A stretch of DNA of 38,814 bases from the NCBI GenBank assembly GCA_001782045.1, contig MFNK01000003.1:165905-204718 (forward strand), in the 5' to 3' direction. The notes under the pieces are model-generated. The model did not search any database and had not been told where the DNA came from. It was given only the letters and a program-made list of their open reading frames with translations. This DNA is from Candidatus Levybacteria bacterium RIFCSPHIGHO2_01_FULL_36_15b. Lineage in GTDB: Bacteria > Patescibacteriota > Microgenomatia > Levybacterales > UBA12049. Of the stretch, positions 23,172 through 32,007 are shown one piece after another. The translations under genes were made by a program, and so were the position numbers. Position 1 is the stretch's first letter; each line of letters starts with the position of its first letter.

Positions 23172-23923
23172 AATACTCTTTAACTATTGGCTGGCTATAT
23201 CCTGAACTCATGAACATATATGGAGATATAGGCAATATTACAACTTTGATAAAAAGATGTGAGTGGAGAAATATTAATTCAGAGGTAAAAATGCTAAACC
23301 CCGGATTTAAATCTGAAGAACTTGTTAATTGTAATTTATTAATTATGGGTGGGGCTCAAGATAAGCAACAAACAGTAGTTAATAAAGATCTAAAAAGGGT
23401 AAAGAAAGAACTGTGCCAAATGATTGAAAAGGGAATTCCTGGACTTTATGTATGCGGAGGATTTCAATTTTTAGGAAAGTACTACAAGGAAGCAGACGGT
23501 ACTATTATAGATGGGCTTGGGGTGCTTGATTTATATACTGAAAATTCCGGCGAAAACATTGATAGGCTTATTGGGAATATGGTATTCATGCCTGAAGTTA
23601 AAGAATTAAATAAACCTATTGTTGGTTTTGAAAACCATGGTGGAAGAACTTATTTGGGAAGGAAAATTAAGCCGTTTGGAAAAGTTATTAAAGGGTTCGG
23701 GAATAATGGAAAAGACTTAACAGAAGGAGCTATTTACAAAGAAACTTTTGGAACATATTCGCATGGACCTATTTTGCCTAAAAACCCGGAATTTGCCGAT
23801 TATTTAATAACAAAGGCTTTAGAAAAAAAATATAATTCAAGAATTACCTTAAAATCCCTGGATGGTTCCTTGGAGGATAATGCAAGACTAGTAATTGCTA
23901 AAAGCCTTGACATTGAAATATAA
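23168..23923 (+). CDS. gatD: Lipid II isoglutaminyl synthase, glutaminase subunit GatD
   Basis: A class I (triad-type) glutamine amidotransferase of the CobB/CobQ-like group, which supplies ammonia to MurT. The nucleophile is C96 in YVCGGFQFLG, the histidine is H199 in TYSHGPILPKNP, and GFENHGGRTYLG is a family motif. MNIYGDIGN near the start is also typical of GatD. At 251 aa it is of usual size. It is translationally coupled to murT. The symbol is easily confused with archaeal GatD of GatDE and with gatCAB next door; the reactions are different. Confidence 0.93.
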   Translation: MKYSLTIGWLYPELMNIYGDIGNITTLIKRCEWRNINSEVKMLNPGFKSEELVNCNLLIMGGAQDKQQTVVNKDLKRVKKELCQMIEKGIPGLYVCGGFQFLGKYYKEADGTIIDGLGVLDLYTENSGENIDRLIGNMVFMPEVKELNKPIVGFENHGGRTYLGRKIKPFGKVIKGFGNNGKDLTEGAIYKETFGTYSHGPILPKNPEFADYLITKALEKKYNSRITLKSLDGSLEDNARLVIAKSLDIEI

Positions 23924-23924
23924 T
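23895..23924 (+). promoter_or_regulatory. Internal promoter before gatC
   Basis: TTGCTA (23895-23900), 18 nt, TATAAT (23919-23924), 7 nt, ATG at 23932. It overlaps the gatD 3' end and could drive gatCAB-dnaE apart from murT-gatD. Confidence 0.45.
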
Positions 23925-23931
23925 AATTTTG

Positions 23932-24216
23932 ATGAAATTCGATGTTTCCCACATTGCCAAACTGGCAAATCTTACTTTAAATCCCTCAGAAAAAAATAAG
24001 TTGGAAAAGGAATTAGAAGAAACTCTTAAGTTTATTAATAACTTAAACGAAATTGATACCACGGGAATTGAGCCTACTTCTCAAGTAACTGGATTGGAAA
24101 ACATAACAAGAGAAGACGAGGCAATTCCTTCTTTTCCGCAAGATGATGCACTTAAAAATGCGAAATTAACACACAACGGATTTTTTAAAGTTAAAGCAAT
24201 TTTGAATAATGAATAA
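23932..24216 (+). CDS. gatC: Asp-tRNA(Asn)/Glu-tRNA(Gln) amidotransferase subunit C
   Basis: A small subunit that wraps GatA and GatB. The family pattern is intact: VSHIAKLANLTLNPSEKNKLEKELEETLKFINNL, IEPTSQVTGLENITREDE, and the tail LTHNGFFKVKAILNNE. An upstream TTG (23929) is in frame, but the ATG at 23932 (94 aa) fits the family start and the -10 box 7 nt upstream. It overlaps gatA by 8 bp. Confidence 0.94.
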   Translation: MKFDVSHIAKLANLTLNPSEKNKLEKELEETLKFINNLNEIDTTGIEPTSQVTGLENITREDEAIPSFPQDDALKNAKLTHNGFFKVKAILNNE

Positions 24217-25630
24217 GCTAAATGAGCATACTATTAAACAAGCGAGGGAAGGTTTAAGAAGGAAAGATTTTAGTTCTGTTGAATTAACCAAAGCCTGTCT
24301 TGAGCAAATTAATAAAGCTGAGCCTAGTATAAATGCCTTTGTCACAATCTGCAAAAAAGAAGCGCTAGTGCAAGCAAAAGAAGCGGACAAATTAATTTCT
24401 AGTAACCAAGATTTACCTCTGTTGGGGATTCCTATTGCAGTAAAAGATAATTTGTCTACTCTGGGAATAAGAACAACTGCATCAAGTAAGGTTTTAGACG
24501 ATTATATCCCACCTTATGATGCAACTGTAATAAAAAAATTAAAAGACGCAGGCGCTGTGCTACTTGGAAAAACTAACATGGATGCTTGGGCTCATGGCTC
24601 CTCAACGGAAACTTCAGATTATGGAACAACTAAAAACCCATGGAATACCAATCACTTACCCGGAGGTTCATCCGGCGGATCTGCTGCGGCCGTAGCAGCA
24701 GACGAGGCTATTGCGGCAATTGGAACCGAAACTGCAGGCTCTATTAGACAACCTGCTTCGTGGTGTGGAGTTGTAGGCCTTAAGCCAACATATGGAAGAG
24801 TTTCGCGCTACGGAGTTATTGCAATGGCATCGTCACTAGATTCTCCTGGCCCTATTACTAAAACTGTTGAAGATTCTGCTTCCCTGTTACAGGTTTTGGC
24901 TGGAAAAGATGAATATGATGCCACTACTTCCCCACTACCGATAGGGGACTATACACTACCCATAGAGAGCAAATTAAATAATTTAAAAATTGGAATTTCA
25001 GACGAATATTTTATCGAAGGAATAGATGTAGAAGTTAAACGAGAAGTTCTGGATTCAATTAAGAAGTTTGAAGAAATGGGTGCAAAAATAGAAAAAATTA
25101 AACTTTTTGACCCGCGTTACGCAATAGATGTATATACAATAATCCAGCGTTCTGAAGTAAGCTCTAATCTAGCTCGATATGATGGTATTCGTTATGGCTC
25201 TGAAAGAGAAAAATTTGGAGATGAAGCAAAAAGAAGAATTATATTAGGAACATATGCATTATCTTCCGGATATTATGATCAATATTATAATAAAGCCTCC
25301 AAAGTCAGGTCTGTAATTATTGAGGATTTTAAGAAGGCTTTTGAAAAAATAGACGTAATACTTACTCCTACTTCCCCATCGCTTCCCCTTCCGATCGGAG
25401 CAACTAATAAATCTATAATGTTTGGAGAAATTGCTGATGTATTAGTTGAACCATCTTCAATTGCAGGATTGCCTGGAATAAGTATTCCCATTGGGTTTGC
25501 AAAAAAACTTCCAATTGGTATGCAGATAATTGGCCCACAGTTTGCTGAAGAACTAATTTTACAAGTTGCTGGAACATACGAGAAAAAGACTGAAAAGGAA
25601 GAATGGAGAAAAATAAAACCTAATTTATGA
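24209..25630 (+). CDS. gatA: Asp-tRNA(Asn)/Glu-tRNA(Gln) amidotransferase subunit A
   Basis: An amidase-signature glutaminase that releases ammonia for GatB. The Ser-cisSer-Lys triad is complete: K79 in AVKDNL, S154 in PGGSSGGSAAA and S178 in GTETAGSIRQPA. The motif has E-T-A-G where D-T-G-G is most common. NLARYDGIRYG and PTSPSLPLPIG are further GatA signatures. Length 473 aa is normal. It overlaps gatC by 8 bp and gatB by 4 bp, so all three subunits are coupled. The trimer makes Gln-tRNA(Gln) and/or Asn-tRNA(Asn) by the indirect route. Confidence 0.96.
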   Translation: MNKLNEHTIKQAREGLRRKDFSSVELTKACLEQINKAEPSINAFVTICKKEALVQAKEADKLISSNQDLPLLGIPIAVKDNLSTLGIRTTASSKVLDDYIPPYDATVIKKLKDAGAVLLGKTNMDAWAHGSSTETSDYGTTKNPWNTNHLPGGSSGGSAAAVAADEAIAAIGTETAGSIRQPASWCGVVGLKPTYGRVSRYGVIAMASSLDSPGPITKTVEDSASLLQVLAGKDEYDATTSPLPIGDYTLPIESKLNNLKIGISDEYFIEGIDVEVKREVLDSIKKFEEMGAKIEKIKLFDPRYAIDVYTIIQRSEVSSNLARYDGIRYGSEREKFGDEAKRRIILGTYALSSGYYDQYYNKASKVRSVIIEDFKKAFEKIDVILTPTSPSLPLPIGATNKSIMFGEIADVLVEPSSIAGLPGISIPIGFAKKLPIGMQIIGPQFAEELILQVAGTYEKKTEKEEWRKIKPNL

Positions 25631-26949
25631 AATACACGCCAGTTATTGGATTAGAAGTACACGTAGAACTAAAAACAAATTCAAAAATGTTTTGCAGATG
25701 TTCCGCAGATTACTTTGGTAAAAAACCAAACACTCACACTTGTCCCGTTTGCCTAGGGCTTCCCGGAGCACTTCCCTACCCGAATAAAAAAGCAATTGAA
25801 TGGTGCTTAATGATTGGCCTTGCACTGAATTGCGAGATTTCTTTATTTTCTAAATTTGATAGAAAAAATTACTTTTATCCAGACCTTCCTAAGGGATATC
25901 AGATTTCTCAATACGATGAGCCTTTTTGTAAAAACGGCTTTATTGATCTTTCAAATAAGAAAAGAGTTGGGATTCGAAGAGTTCACATGGAGGAAGATAC
26001 GGGAAAGTTAATTCACGAGGGAAACTCTACTTTAATTGATTTTAATCGTTCAGGAGTTCCCCTTGTGGAAATTGTAACTGACCCAGATTTTGAAAGTGCA
26101 GGTGAAGTTGTTGAATATTTAAAAAAAATACAGCAAATTGTTAGAACACTAGGCGTTTCAAATGCTGATTTAGAACGTGGAGACATGAGAATGGAGCCTA
26201 ATATATCACTGAAAAACGAAGGGCAAAAAGAATTACCAAAGTACAGAATAGAGGTTAAGAATATAAATTCCTTTAAATTAGTAGATAAAGCAATTGAGGC
26301 AGAGATTGATAGGCAAACACAAAATCCAGGACAAAGATTTCAAGCAACGATGAGATATGATGAAAAAACAAATACTACGGTAACAATGCGCTTGAAGGAA
26401 GAAGCCGCAGATTACAGGTATTTTCCCGAACCAGATATTCCCCCATTCCATTGGCAACAGGCTTACATTGAAAAACTAAAAAAGGATGCCAAAGTCATGA
26501 TGGATAAACCCTCTGAAGAAGAAGAAAGAACTCAGGAGTTACTTATCAAATTTTCACCCATCTCACCAGTAAGCGCAGCTACCATAGCAAGAGATCCCAA
26601 GTTTTATAGCTCATATGGTGGAACGGCTTCAATAGGAAAAGATGAGTTTGGAACACCATATCAAGGAACTGCAAATGCCATAATAAATCAAAAAGTACCC
26701 TTGGTAGGCATTTCTGACGAAGAAAGAGCCAAAATAATTGCAGATTTAAATAGGGTCTCTGATGTAGACGAAGACGAGTTAAATAAAACAATAGACGAGG
26801 TTTTAAAAGAAAATAAAAGTGCAGTTGAGGACTACAAAAAAGGTAAGGAAAACGCTATAATGTTTCTAGTGGGACAGGTGATGCGTATGTTTCCACAAAA
26901 AATAGACGTATCAAAAGTTAAGGCGAGTTTACTCGCGAAAATTAAGTAA
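25627..26949 (+). CDS. gatB: Asp-tRNA(Asn)/Glu-tRNA(Gln) amidotransferase subunit B
   Basis: The kinase/transamidase subunit that binds the mischarged tRNA. N-terminal VIGLEVHVEL, zinc site C23/C25 and C39/C42 (MFCRC, CPVC), RKNYFYPDLPKGYQISQY, and the VRRVHMEEDTGK-like RRVHMEEDTGKL are all in place. The C-terminal YqeY-like helical domain is shortened (total 440 aa, usual about 475) but keeps the KGKENAIMFLVGQVM motif. dnaE starts 1 bp after its stop. Confidence 0.95.
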   Translation: MKYTPVIGLEVHVELKTNSKMFCRCSADYFGKKPNTHTCPVCLGLPGALPYPNKKAIEWCLMIGLALNCEISLFSKFDRKNYFYPDLPKGYQISQYDEPFCKNGFIDLSNKKRVGIRRVHMEEDTGKLIHEGNSTLIDFNRSGVPLVEIVTDPDFESAGEVVEYLKKIQQIVRTLGVSNADLERGDMRMEPNISLKNEGQKELPKYRIEVKNINSFKLVDKAIEAEIDRQTQNPGQRFQATMRYDEKTNTTVTMRLKEEAADYRYFPEPDIPPFHWQQAYIEKLKKDAKVMMDKPSEEEERTQELLIKFSPISPVSAATIARDPKFYSSYGGTASIGKDEFGTPYQGTANAIINQKVPLVGISDEERAKIIADLNRVSDVDEDELNKTIDEVLKENKSAVEDYKKGKENAIMFLVGQVMRMFPQKIDVSKVKASLLAKIK

Positions 26950-26950
26950 A

Positions 26951-29900
26951 ATGGCAGATTTCGTACATCTTCACAACCACAGCGAATATTCACTGCTTGA
27001 TGGTCTTTCTAAAATCGAAGAGATGGTAAGACGTGTTAAAGAACTAGGAATGAAAGCTATCGCCATCACAGATCATGGAAATATGTACGGAACAATAACT
27101 TTTTATAAAACTTGCATGGCGGAAGGAATTAAACCAATTATAGGTGCGGAAATCTATGTCGCCAAGAGATCTAGAACAGATAAAGAAGCTGGAATAGATT
27201 CGGATTCTAATCACTTAATTCTTCTTGCTAAAGATTTAACAGGCTATAAGAATCTAATGAAAATAATATCTATCGCAAGCCTAGAGGGTTACTATTATAG
27301 ACCGAGAACTGATATGGACTTGCTAAAGCAATATTCCGAAGGACTAATTTGCTTAAGCGCTTGTCTTAACGGATTTGTATCAGAACCTTTAATGAAAAAT
27401 GAAGTAAAAATTGCAAGAGAAAGGGCTATTAAATTATCTGAAATTTTTGGAAAAGATAATTTTTACTTAGAGCTACAAAAACACCCAAATATAAAAGACC
27501 AAGATGTATTGAATGCTAAATTAATTGAGCTCTCTCAAAGCTTAGGTATTCCATTAGTAGCCACAAATGATAATCATTATGTAAATGCTGACGATGCCCC
27601 AGCCCAAGAAGCTCTACTTTGTATACAAACCCAAACAACTCTAGATACGAAAGGTAGAAAACTATCCATGATTGACTCTCCCGATTTTTATATAAAATCT
27701 TCAGAAGAAATGACAGGACTTTTTATTCAAACTCCTGAAGCGCTGGAAAATACGGTAAAAATTGCAGAAATGTGTAGTTTAGAAATACCTATGGATAAAT
27801 GGATTCTTCCTAATTTTGAGGTGCCTGGTGGGAAAGCCCCAAGTGAATTTATTGTAGAAAAGGTTAACGAGGGGCTTTTAAAAAGATATAAAAAGGTTAC
27901 CAAGGAAATGAAAGAAAGAGCGGATTATGAATTATCTGTTATTCTAAAAAAAGGATACGAAACCTATATTCTTATAGTCGCAGATTTTGTCAATTGGGCA
28001 AAGGGGCAAGGAATAACTGTTGGACCCGGTAGGGGCTCTAACGCAGGTTCTATTGTTTCTTACGCTTTGGAAATATCAGACATTGACCCATTATTTTTCA
28101 AATTACCCTTTGAGAGGTTTTTAAATCCCATGAGGCCTTCACCGCCTGACATAGATCTAGACTTTGCAGATAATAGAAGAGACGAAGTTATAGAATATGT
28201 TAGACAAAAATATGGAAGGGACAAGGTAGCACAAATTATAACCTTCGGAACTATGGAAGCAAGGGGTTCTGTAAGGGATATTGGAAGAGTAATGGGATAT
28301 CCATATTCGATTCCAGACAGAATATCAAAAATGATTCCACCCGGCTGGCAAGGTCACGCAATGACAATAGATAAAGCCTTAGAACAAAGCCCTGAGCTTT
28401 CTATTGCATATAACATGGAGGAGGATACAAAAAAAATACTGACTCTTGCTAGAAAAGTAGAAGGAGTCGCAAGACACGCCTCGGTTCATGCAGCAGGAGT
28501 GGTTATAGCAGATAAAGATATAACTGAATATAGTCCATTACAACGTGAAACAAATGGAGAAAAAATAATTACACAGTATGATATGTACTCCATTGGCGCA
28601 GATTATAACGGCGTAGGGCTTCTAAAAATGGACTTTTTGGGTCTTAGAAATTTAACAATCATTCAAGAAGCTCTTTTGTTTATTAGTGTCAACAAAAAAA
28701 TAAACGTTGATTTTTCAAAAATATCTTTTGAAGATAAAAAAACATATGACTTACTTTCATCGGGAGAAACAACCGGCATTTTCCAGCTTGAGTCTGCTGG
28801 CATGAGAAGATATGTAAAAGAGCTTAAACCGACTACAATTTTTGATCTTCAGGCTATGGTAGCACTATATAGACCTGGACCCATGGCCAACATTCCAGAG
28901 TTTATAAAAAGAAAGAACAACCCTAAATTAATTACGTATCCTGATCCTAGATTAAAAGACATACTAAAAGAATCATATGGAATTATCACATTTCAAGACG
29001 ATCTGCTTCTTACTGCAATTAGCGTAGCCGGGTACTCATGGCTTGAAGCGGATAAGCTTCGAAAAGCAGTAGGTAAAAAAATTCCTGCTGAAATGAAAAA
29101 AGAACATGATAATTTTGTTTCAGGATGTATTAAAAACGGAATGGAGAAAAACAAGGCAGAGTCTTTATGGAAGCTATTTGAACCATTTGCGGGATACGGT
29201 TTTGGGAAAGCTCATGCTGCGTGCTATGCAACAATTGCATTCAGAACTGCTTATTTAAAAGCGAATTACCCTGTAGAATTTATGACCGCACTATTAACTG
29301 CAGAATCAAGGGGAACAACCGGTCCTGTTAAGAATGAAAAAATTGCACAAGCTATAGCGGAATGCAAAAGACTTGGGGTAGAGGTAAAACCGCCCGACAT
29401 AAATTTTTCTGAATCAGATTTTTCAATTGAGAATGAAAATAAAATTAGATTCGGTCTTTCAGCAATAAAAAACGTCGGGGATGCGGCTATTAAAGAAATA
29501 TTGGAACAAAGAAATAAAGCTCACTTTACAAGCTTTGAAGATTTTTGTAAAAGAATTGATCTTTCAACGGTCAATAAAAAAACTATCGAGAGCTTAATTA
29601 AAGCAGGGTCCATGGATAAGTTTGGAAACAGAGCTAAACTTTTAATGATATATCCTGAATTAGTTGAAAAAGCAAACAAGAAAAAAAGAGATACTCATGG
29701 AGGGCAAACAAGTCTTTTCGGCGACGAAACAGAAAACGAGAGACAATCTTCTTCACCATCATCGGATGAAATTGCGGATTTTTCTTCAAATGAAAAACTT
29801 GCGTTTGAGAAAGAATTTTTGGGTTTTTACCTTACCGCTCATCCACAAATGGAAAATTTAATAAAAATAAAGTCTGAAATAACTCATGAAATAAACTTGC

Positions 29901-30184
29901 TTAATGAAGAAAGCGAAAGGACAAATGTTGTAGTTGGTGGAATAATAGAAACAATAAAAAGAATTTTTACAAAAAAAAATGGAAAAGAAATGGCATTTAT
30001 TACATTGGGAAATGAAAATGGTGTATTGGTAGAGTGTGTAATTTTTCCTAAAATTTTTGATTTGTATAAATCAGTAATTACCAAAGAGAATGTAGTTTTA
30101 ATTCAAGGCAAAATTGATTCTAAAAATGATAAACCAGTAATAATTGCTGAAAAAATAAATGTTTTTAACTCTTTTCCCGCTTGA
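26951..30184 (+). CDS. dnaE: DNA polymerase III alpha subunit
   Basis: The replicative C-family polymerase. An N-terminal PHP domain carries HLHNHSEYSLLDG (6-18), ITDHGNMYG, GAEIYV and VATNDNHY, with its metal-binding histidines and acidic residues retained, so a PHP proofreading exonuclease is plausible. The palm carries PDIDLDFADNRRDEV with catalytic D400 and D402, plus LLKMDFLGLRNL. The fingers and tandem HhH region carry GYGFGKAHAACYA, and a C-terminal OB fold covers about 985-1077. At 1077 aa it is slightly shorter than E. coli DnaE. It is the last gene of the gat run; the atpB promoter begins at its stop codon. Confidence 0.97.
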   Translation: MADFVHLHNHSEYSLLDGLSKIEEMVRRVKELGMKAIAITDHGNMYGTITFYKTCMAEGIKPIIGAEIYVAKRSRTDKEAGIDSDSNHLILLAKDLTGYKNLMKIISIASLEGYYYRPRTDMDLLKQYSEGLICLSACLNGFVSEPLMKNEVKIARERAIKLSEIFGKDNFYLELQKHPNIKDQDVLNAKLIELSQSLGIPLVATNDNHYVNADDAPAQEALLCIQTQTTLDTKGRKLSMIDSPDFYIKSSEEMTGLFIQTPEALENTVKIAEMCSLEIPMDKWILPNFEVPGGKAPSEFIVEKVNEGLLKRYKKVTKEMKERADYELSVILKKGYETYILIVADFVNWAKGQGITVGPGRGSNAGSIVSYALEISDIDPLFFKLPFERFLNPMRPSPPDIDLDFADNRRDEVIEYVRQKYGRDKVAQIITFGTMEARGSVRDIGRVMGYPYSIPDRISKMIPPGWQGHAMTIDKALEQSPELSIAYNMEEDTKKILTLARKVEGVARHASVHAAGVVIADKDITEYSPLQRETNGEKIITQYDMYSIGADYNGVGLLKMDFLGLRNLTIIQEALLFISVNKKINVDFSKISFEDKKTYDLLSSGETTGIFQLESAGMRRYVKELKPTTIFDLQAMVALYRPGPMANIPEFIKRKNNPKLITYPDPRLKDILKESYGIITFQDDLLLTAISVAGYSWLEADKLRKAVGKKIPAEMKKEHDNFVSGCIKNGMEKNKAESLWKLFEPFAGYGFGKAHAACYATIAFRTAYLKANYPVEFMTALLTAESRGTTGPVKNEKIAQAIAECKRLGVEVKPPDINFSESDFSIENENKIRFGLSAIKNVGDAAIKEILEQRNKAHFTSFEDFCKRIDLSTVNKKTIESLIKAGSMDKFGNRAKLLMIYPELVEKANKKKRDTHGGQTSLFGDETENERQSSSPSSDEIADFSSNEKLAFEKEFLGFYLTAHPQMENLIKIKSEITHEINLLNEESERTNVVVGGIIETIKRIFTKKNGKEMAFITLGNENGVLVECVIFPKIFDLYKSVITKENVVLIQGKIDSKNDKPVIIAEKINVFNSFPA

Positions 30185-30209
30185 CTTTGAGGCTAATTAT
30201 CCATAGAAT
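30181..30209 (+). promoter_or_regulatory. Promoter of the ATP synthase operon
   Basis: TTGACT (30181-30186), exactly 17 nt, TAGAAT (30204-30209), 6 nt, ATG at 30216. The -35 overlaps the dnaE stop codon. The geometry predicts a transcript beginning at the A of the atpB ATG. Confidence 0.75.
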
Positions 30210-30215
30210 TAATTT

Positions 30216-30953
30216 ATGGTTTCATTCGCTGCAGAACCTATATTTTTTTTGGGCAATTTCGCCGTTACTAATGCATTCTTAGATACTCTACTTGTAGACT
30301 TTATATTAATTTTAGTTGTTATTTTTATCAATAAAAAGATGTCTTTACTTCCAGGTTTTTTTCAAAATTTAATTGAAGTAATGATTGATGGATTTTATAA
30401 CCTGACTAAATCAGTCGCAGAAAAAAGAGCGGATATGATTTTCCCATTTTTTGTCACATTTTTCTTGTTTATTCTTCTTGCAAATTGGACAGGACTAATT
30501 CCTGGCTTGACTGCAATCGGTATTCGAGAGGAAGACCACTTAATTCCTTTTTTTAGACCGGCGACAAGTGATTTTAATGTTACTTTTGGACTTGCGCTAG
30601 TATCGGCAGTAGCAACACATGGTTTAAGCATTAAAACGTTAGGCATTAAAGAATACTTAGGTCGGTACTTTTCTTTAAACCCTATTTTTCTCTTTGTTGG
30701 TTTTTTAGAGATCATTTCCGAAATTACTAAAGTAATTTCTTTGTCTTTTAGACTTTTTGGAAACATTTTTGCAGGAGAAGTCGTTCTTGGTACGATATCC
30801 ACGCTTTTTGCATTTTTGTTTCCTTTACCTTTTTTGATGCTAGAAACAATAGTTGGACTGGTACAAGCTTTAGTATTTGCAATGCTTACTATGGCTTTTA
30901 TGACAATTCTTACAACACCCCATAGCGAAGGGTCTAAGGAGGTGAGTCACTAG
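30216..30953 (+). CDS. atpB: F1Fo ATP synthase subunit a
   Basis: The membrane half-channel subunit of Fo. About five or six transmembrane segments are visible. The essential arginine is R179 in SLSFRLFGNIFAGEV, and LANWTGLIPG is the conserved entry region. Length 245 aa is normal. It is first in the operon, with no Shine-Dalgarno and a promoter 6 nt upstream. No atpI gene precedes it. It ends next to the atpE Shine-Dalgarno, which overlaps its last codons. Confidence 0.96.
   Translation: MVSFAAEPIFFLGNFAVTNAFLDTLLVDFILILVVIFINKKMSLLPGFFQNLIEVMIDGFYNLTKSVAEKRADMIFPFFVTFFLFILLANWTGLIPGLTAIGIREEDHLIPFFRPATSDFNVTFGLALVSAVATHGLSIKTLGIKEYLGRYFSLNPIFLFVGFLEIISEITKVISLSFRLFGNIFAGEVVLGTISTLFAFLFPLPFLMLETIVGLVQALVFAMLTMAFMTILTTPHSEGSKEVSH
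30936..30945 (+). promoter_or_regulatory. Strong Shine-Dalgarno of atpE
   Basis: AAGGAGGTGA sits inside the last atpB codons, 9 nt before the atpE ATG at 30955. It is the strongest in the operon, as expected for the subunit needed in many copies. Confidence 0.8.
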
Positions 30954-30954
30954 T

Positions 30955-31161
30955 ATGACATTTAGCGTATCTGGAGGATTAATAATTGCAATTGGAGGAC
31001 AAATGGCAGCGCTTGCCATTGGATTAATAGGAATGAAGGCTATGGAAGCCATAGGTAGAAATCCAGAAGCTTTCGGGCGAATTCTTCCCGCAATGCTTTT
31101 AGGAATGGCTTTTGCTGAAGCAATAGCAATTTATTCTTTAATATTTGCCTTTTTAAAGTAA
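30955..31161 (+). CDS. atpE: F1Fo ATP synthase subunit c
   Basis: A two-helix proteolipid that forms the rotor ring. Helix 1 is ALAIGLIGMKAMEAIG, the polar loop is GRNPEAFGR, and helix 2 carries the ion-binding carboxylate E55 in MAFAEAIAIY. At 68 aa it is short. Positions that bind sodium in Na+-type rings (Gln in helix 1 and Ser after the Glu) are I22 and A56 here, so proton coupling is likely. That is inference by alignment in my head with the Ilyobacter c subunit. Confidence 0.95.
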   Translation: MTFSVSGGLIIAIGGQMAALAIGLIGMKAMEAIGRNPEAFGRILPAMLLGMAFAEAIAIYSLIFAFLK

Positions 31162-31164
31162 AAT

Positions 31165-31665
31165 ATGGAAATTCTTAATAAGTTTGGGTTTGATCCAATA
31201 ATGTTGGCAGCCCAAATAGTAAATTTTTTAATAATCCTTTATCTACTTAAGCGGTTTTTATATAAACCTGTCTTTAAGATTCTTAAAGAAAGACAGGATA
31301 AAATTGAGGAAGGGATAAAGCAGACAGAAAAGGCACAAAAAACTTTAGAAGAGGCCATTGGAAAAGAAACAAGAATTTTGGCCAACGCAAAAAAAGAAGC
31401 ACAAATGCTAATTGAAAATGCAAAGAGTGATTCACTAGAGCTTGCAAGACAAATTGAAGAAAATGCAAAAACTGAAGTAGAGGGATTAATTAATGAAGCA
31501 AAAGCTAAAATTTCCTTAGAATCAGAAATAGCGGAAAAAAAACTTTCAGAACATGCATCAGCACTTGCAACCAGTTTACTTAAAAAAACATTACAGGACG
31601 AAATAGATAAACATGGACAAAGAAAAATAATGGAAAATGCGTTTAAAAAAATAAATAAAAAATGA
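31165..31665 (+). CDS. atpF: F1Fo ATP synthase subunit b
   Basis: Peripheral stalk. One N-terminal transmembrane helix (about 13-31, LAAQIVNFLIILYLLKRFL) is followed by the typical YKPVFKILKERQDKIEEGI and a long, highly charged coiled coil rich in A, E and K. Length 166 aa is normal. It overlaps atpH by 4 bp. Confidence 0.95.
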   Translation: MEILNKFGFDPIMLAAQIVNFLIILYLLKRFLYKPVFKILKERQDKIEEGIKQTEKAQKTLEEAIGKETRILANAKKEAQMLIENAKSDSLELARQIEENAKTEVEGLINEAKAKISLESEIAEKKLSEHASALATSLLKKTLQDEIDKHGQRKIMENAFKKINKK

Positions 31666-32006
31666 AGAAAATAAAAAATCTGGCACTCGCAAGCTACAAA
31701 AATGGTAATTTAGACAGCTTATTGGTATCTAAATTTATAAAACAGTTAAGCAGAAAGGATCTTAAAATATATATTAAAATTCTTAAGTCTATAGAAAGCA
31801 AAAAAAATGTTGTTTTAACTGTTGCAGATACTAATATCTCTGGTGAATTTTTAAAGAAAACAAAAAACCTTTTTCCAGGAAAAGAGATAATAGTAAAAGA
31901 AGATAAATCGCTAATAGCTGGATTAAAAATTGTTGATTTTGATATGGTTTACGAGTTTAATTTAAAAAATAAGATTGAGAAAATATCTGAATTTATAAAT
32001 AATTAA
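31662..32006 (+). CDS. atpH: F1Fo ATP synthase subunit delta, truncated form
   Basis: Position between atpF and atpA and the C-terminal part (KEDKSLIAGLKIVDFDMVYEF, matching the family's PSLIGG and DxxYDxS region) identify delta/OSCP. At 114 aa it is far shorter than the usual 175-185 aa. The missing part is mainly the N-terminal helical bundle that caps the alpha subunits. ATG and stop sit normally within the operon (overlap with atpF, 1 bp before atpA), so this is a compact version and not a broken gene. Confidence 0.8.
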   Translation: MKKIKNLALASYKNGNLDSLLVSKFIKQLSRKDLKIYIKILKSIESKKNVVLTVADTNISGEFLKKTKNLFPGKEIIVKEDKSLIAGLKIVDFDMVYEFNLKNKIEKISEFINN

Positions 32007-32007
32007 T

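Noticed and set aside
30955-31161. Sodium-coupled c subunit
   Set aside because: The helix-1 Gln and the Ser after the key Glu found in Na+ rings are replaced by I22 and A56.
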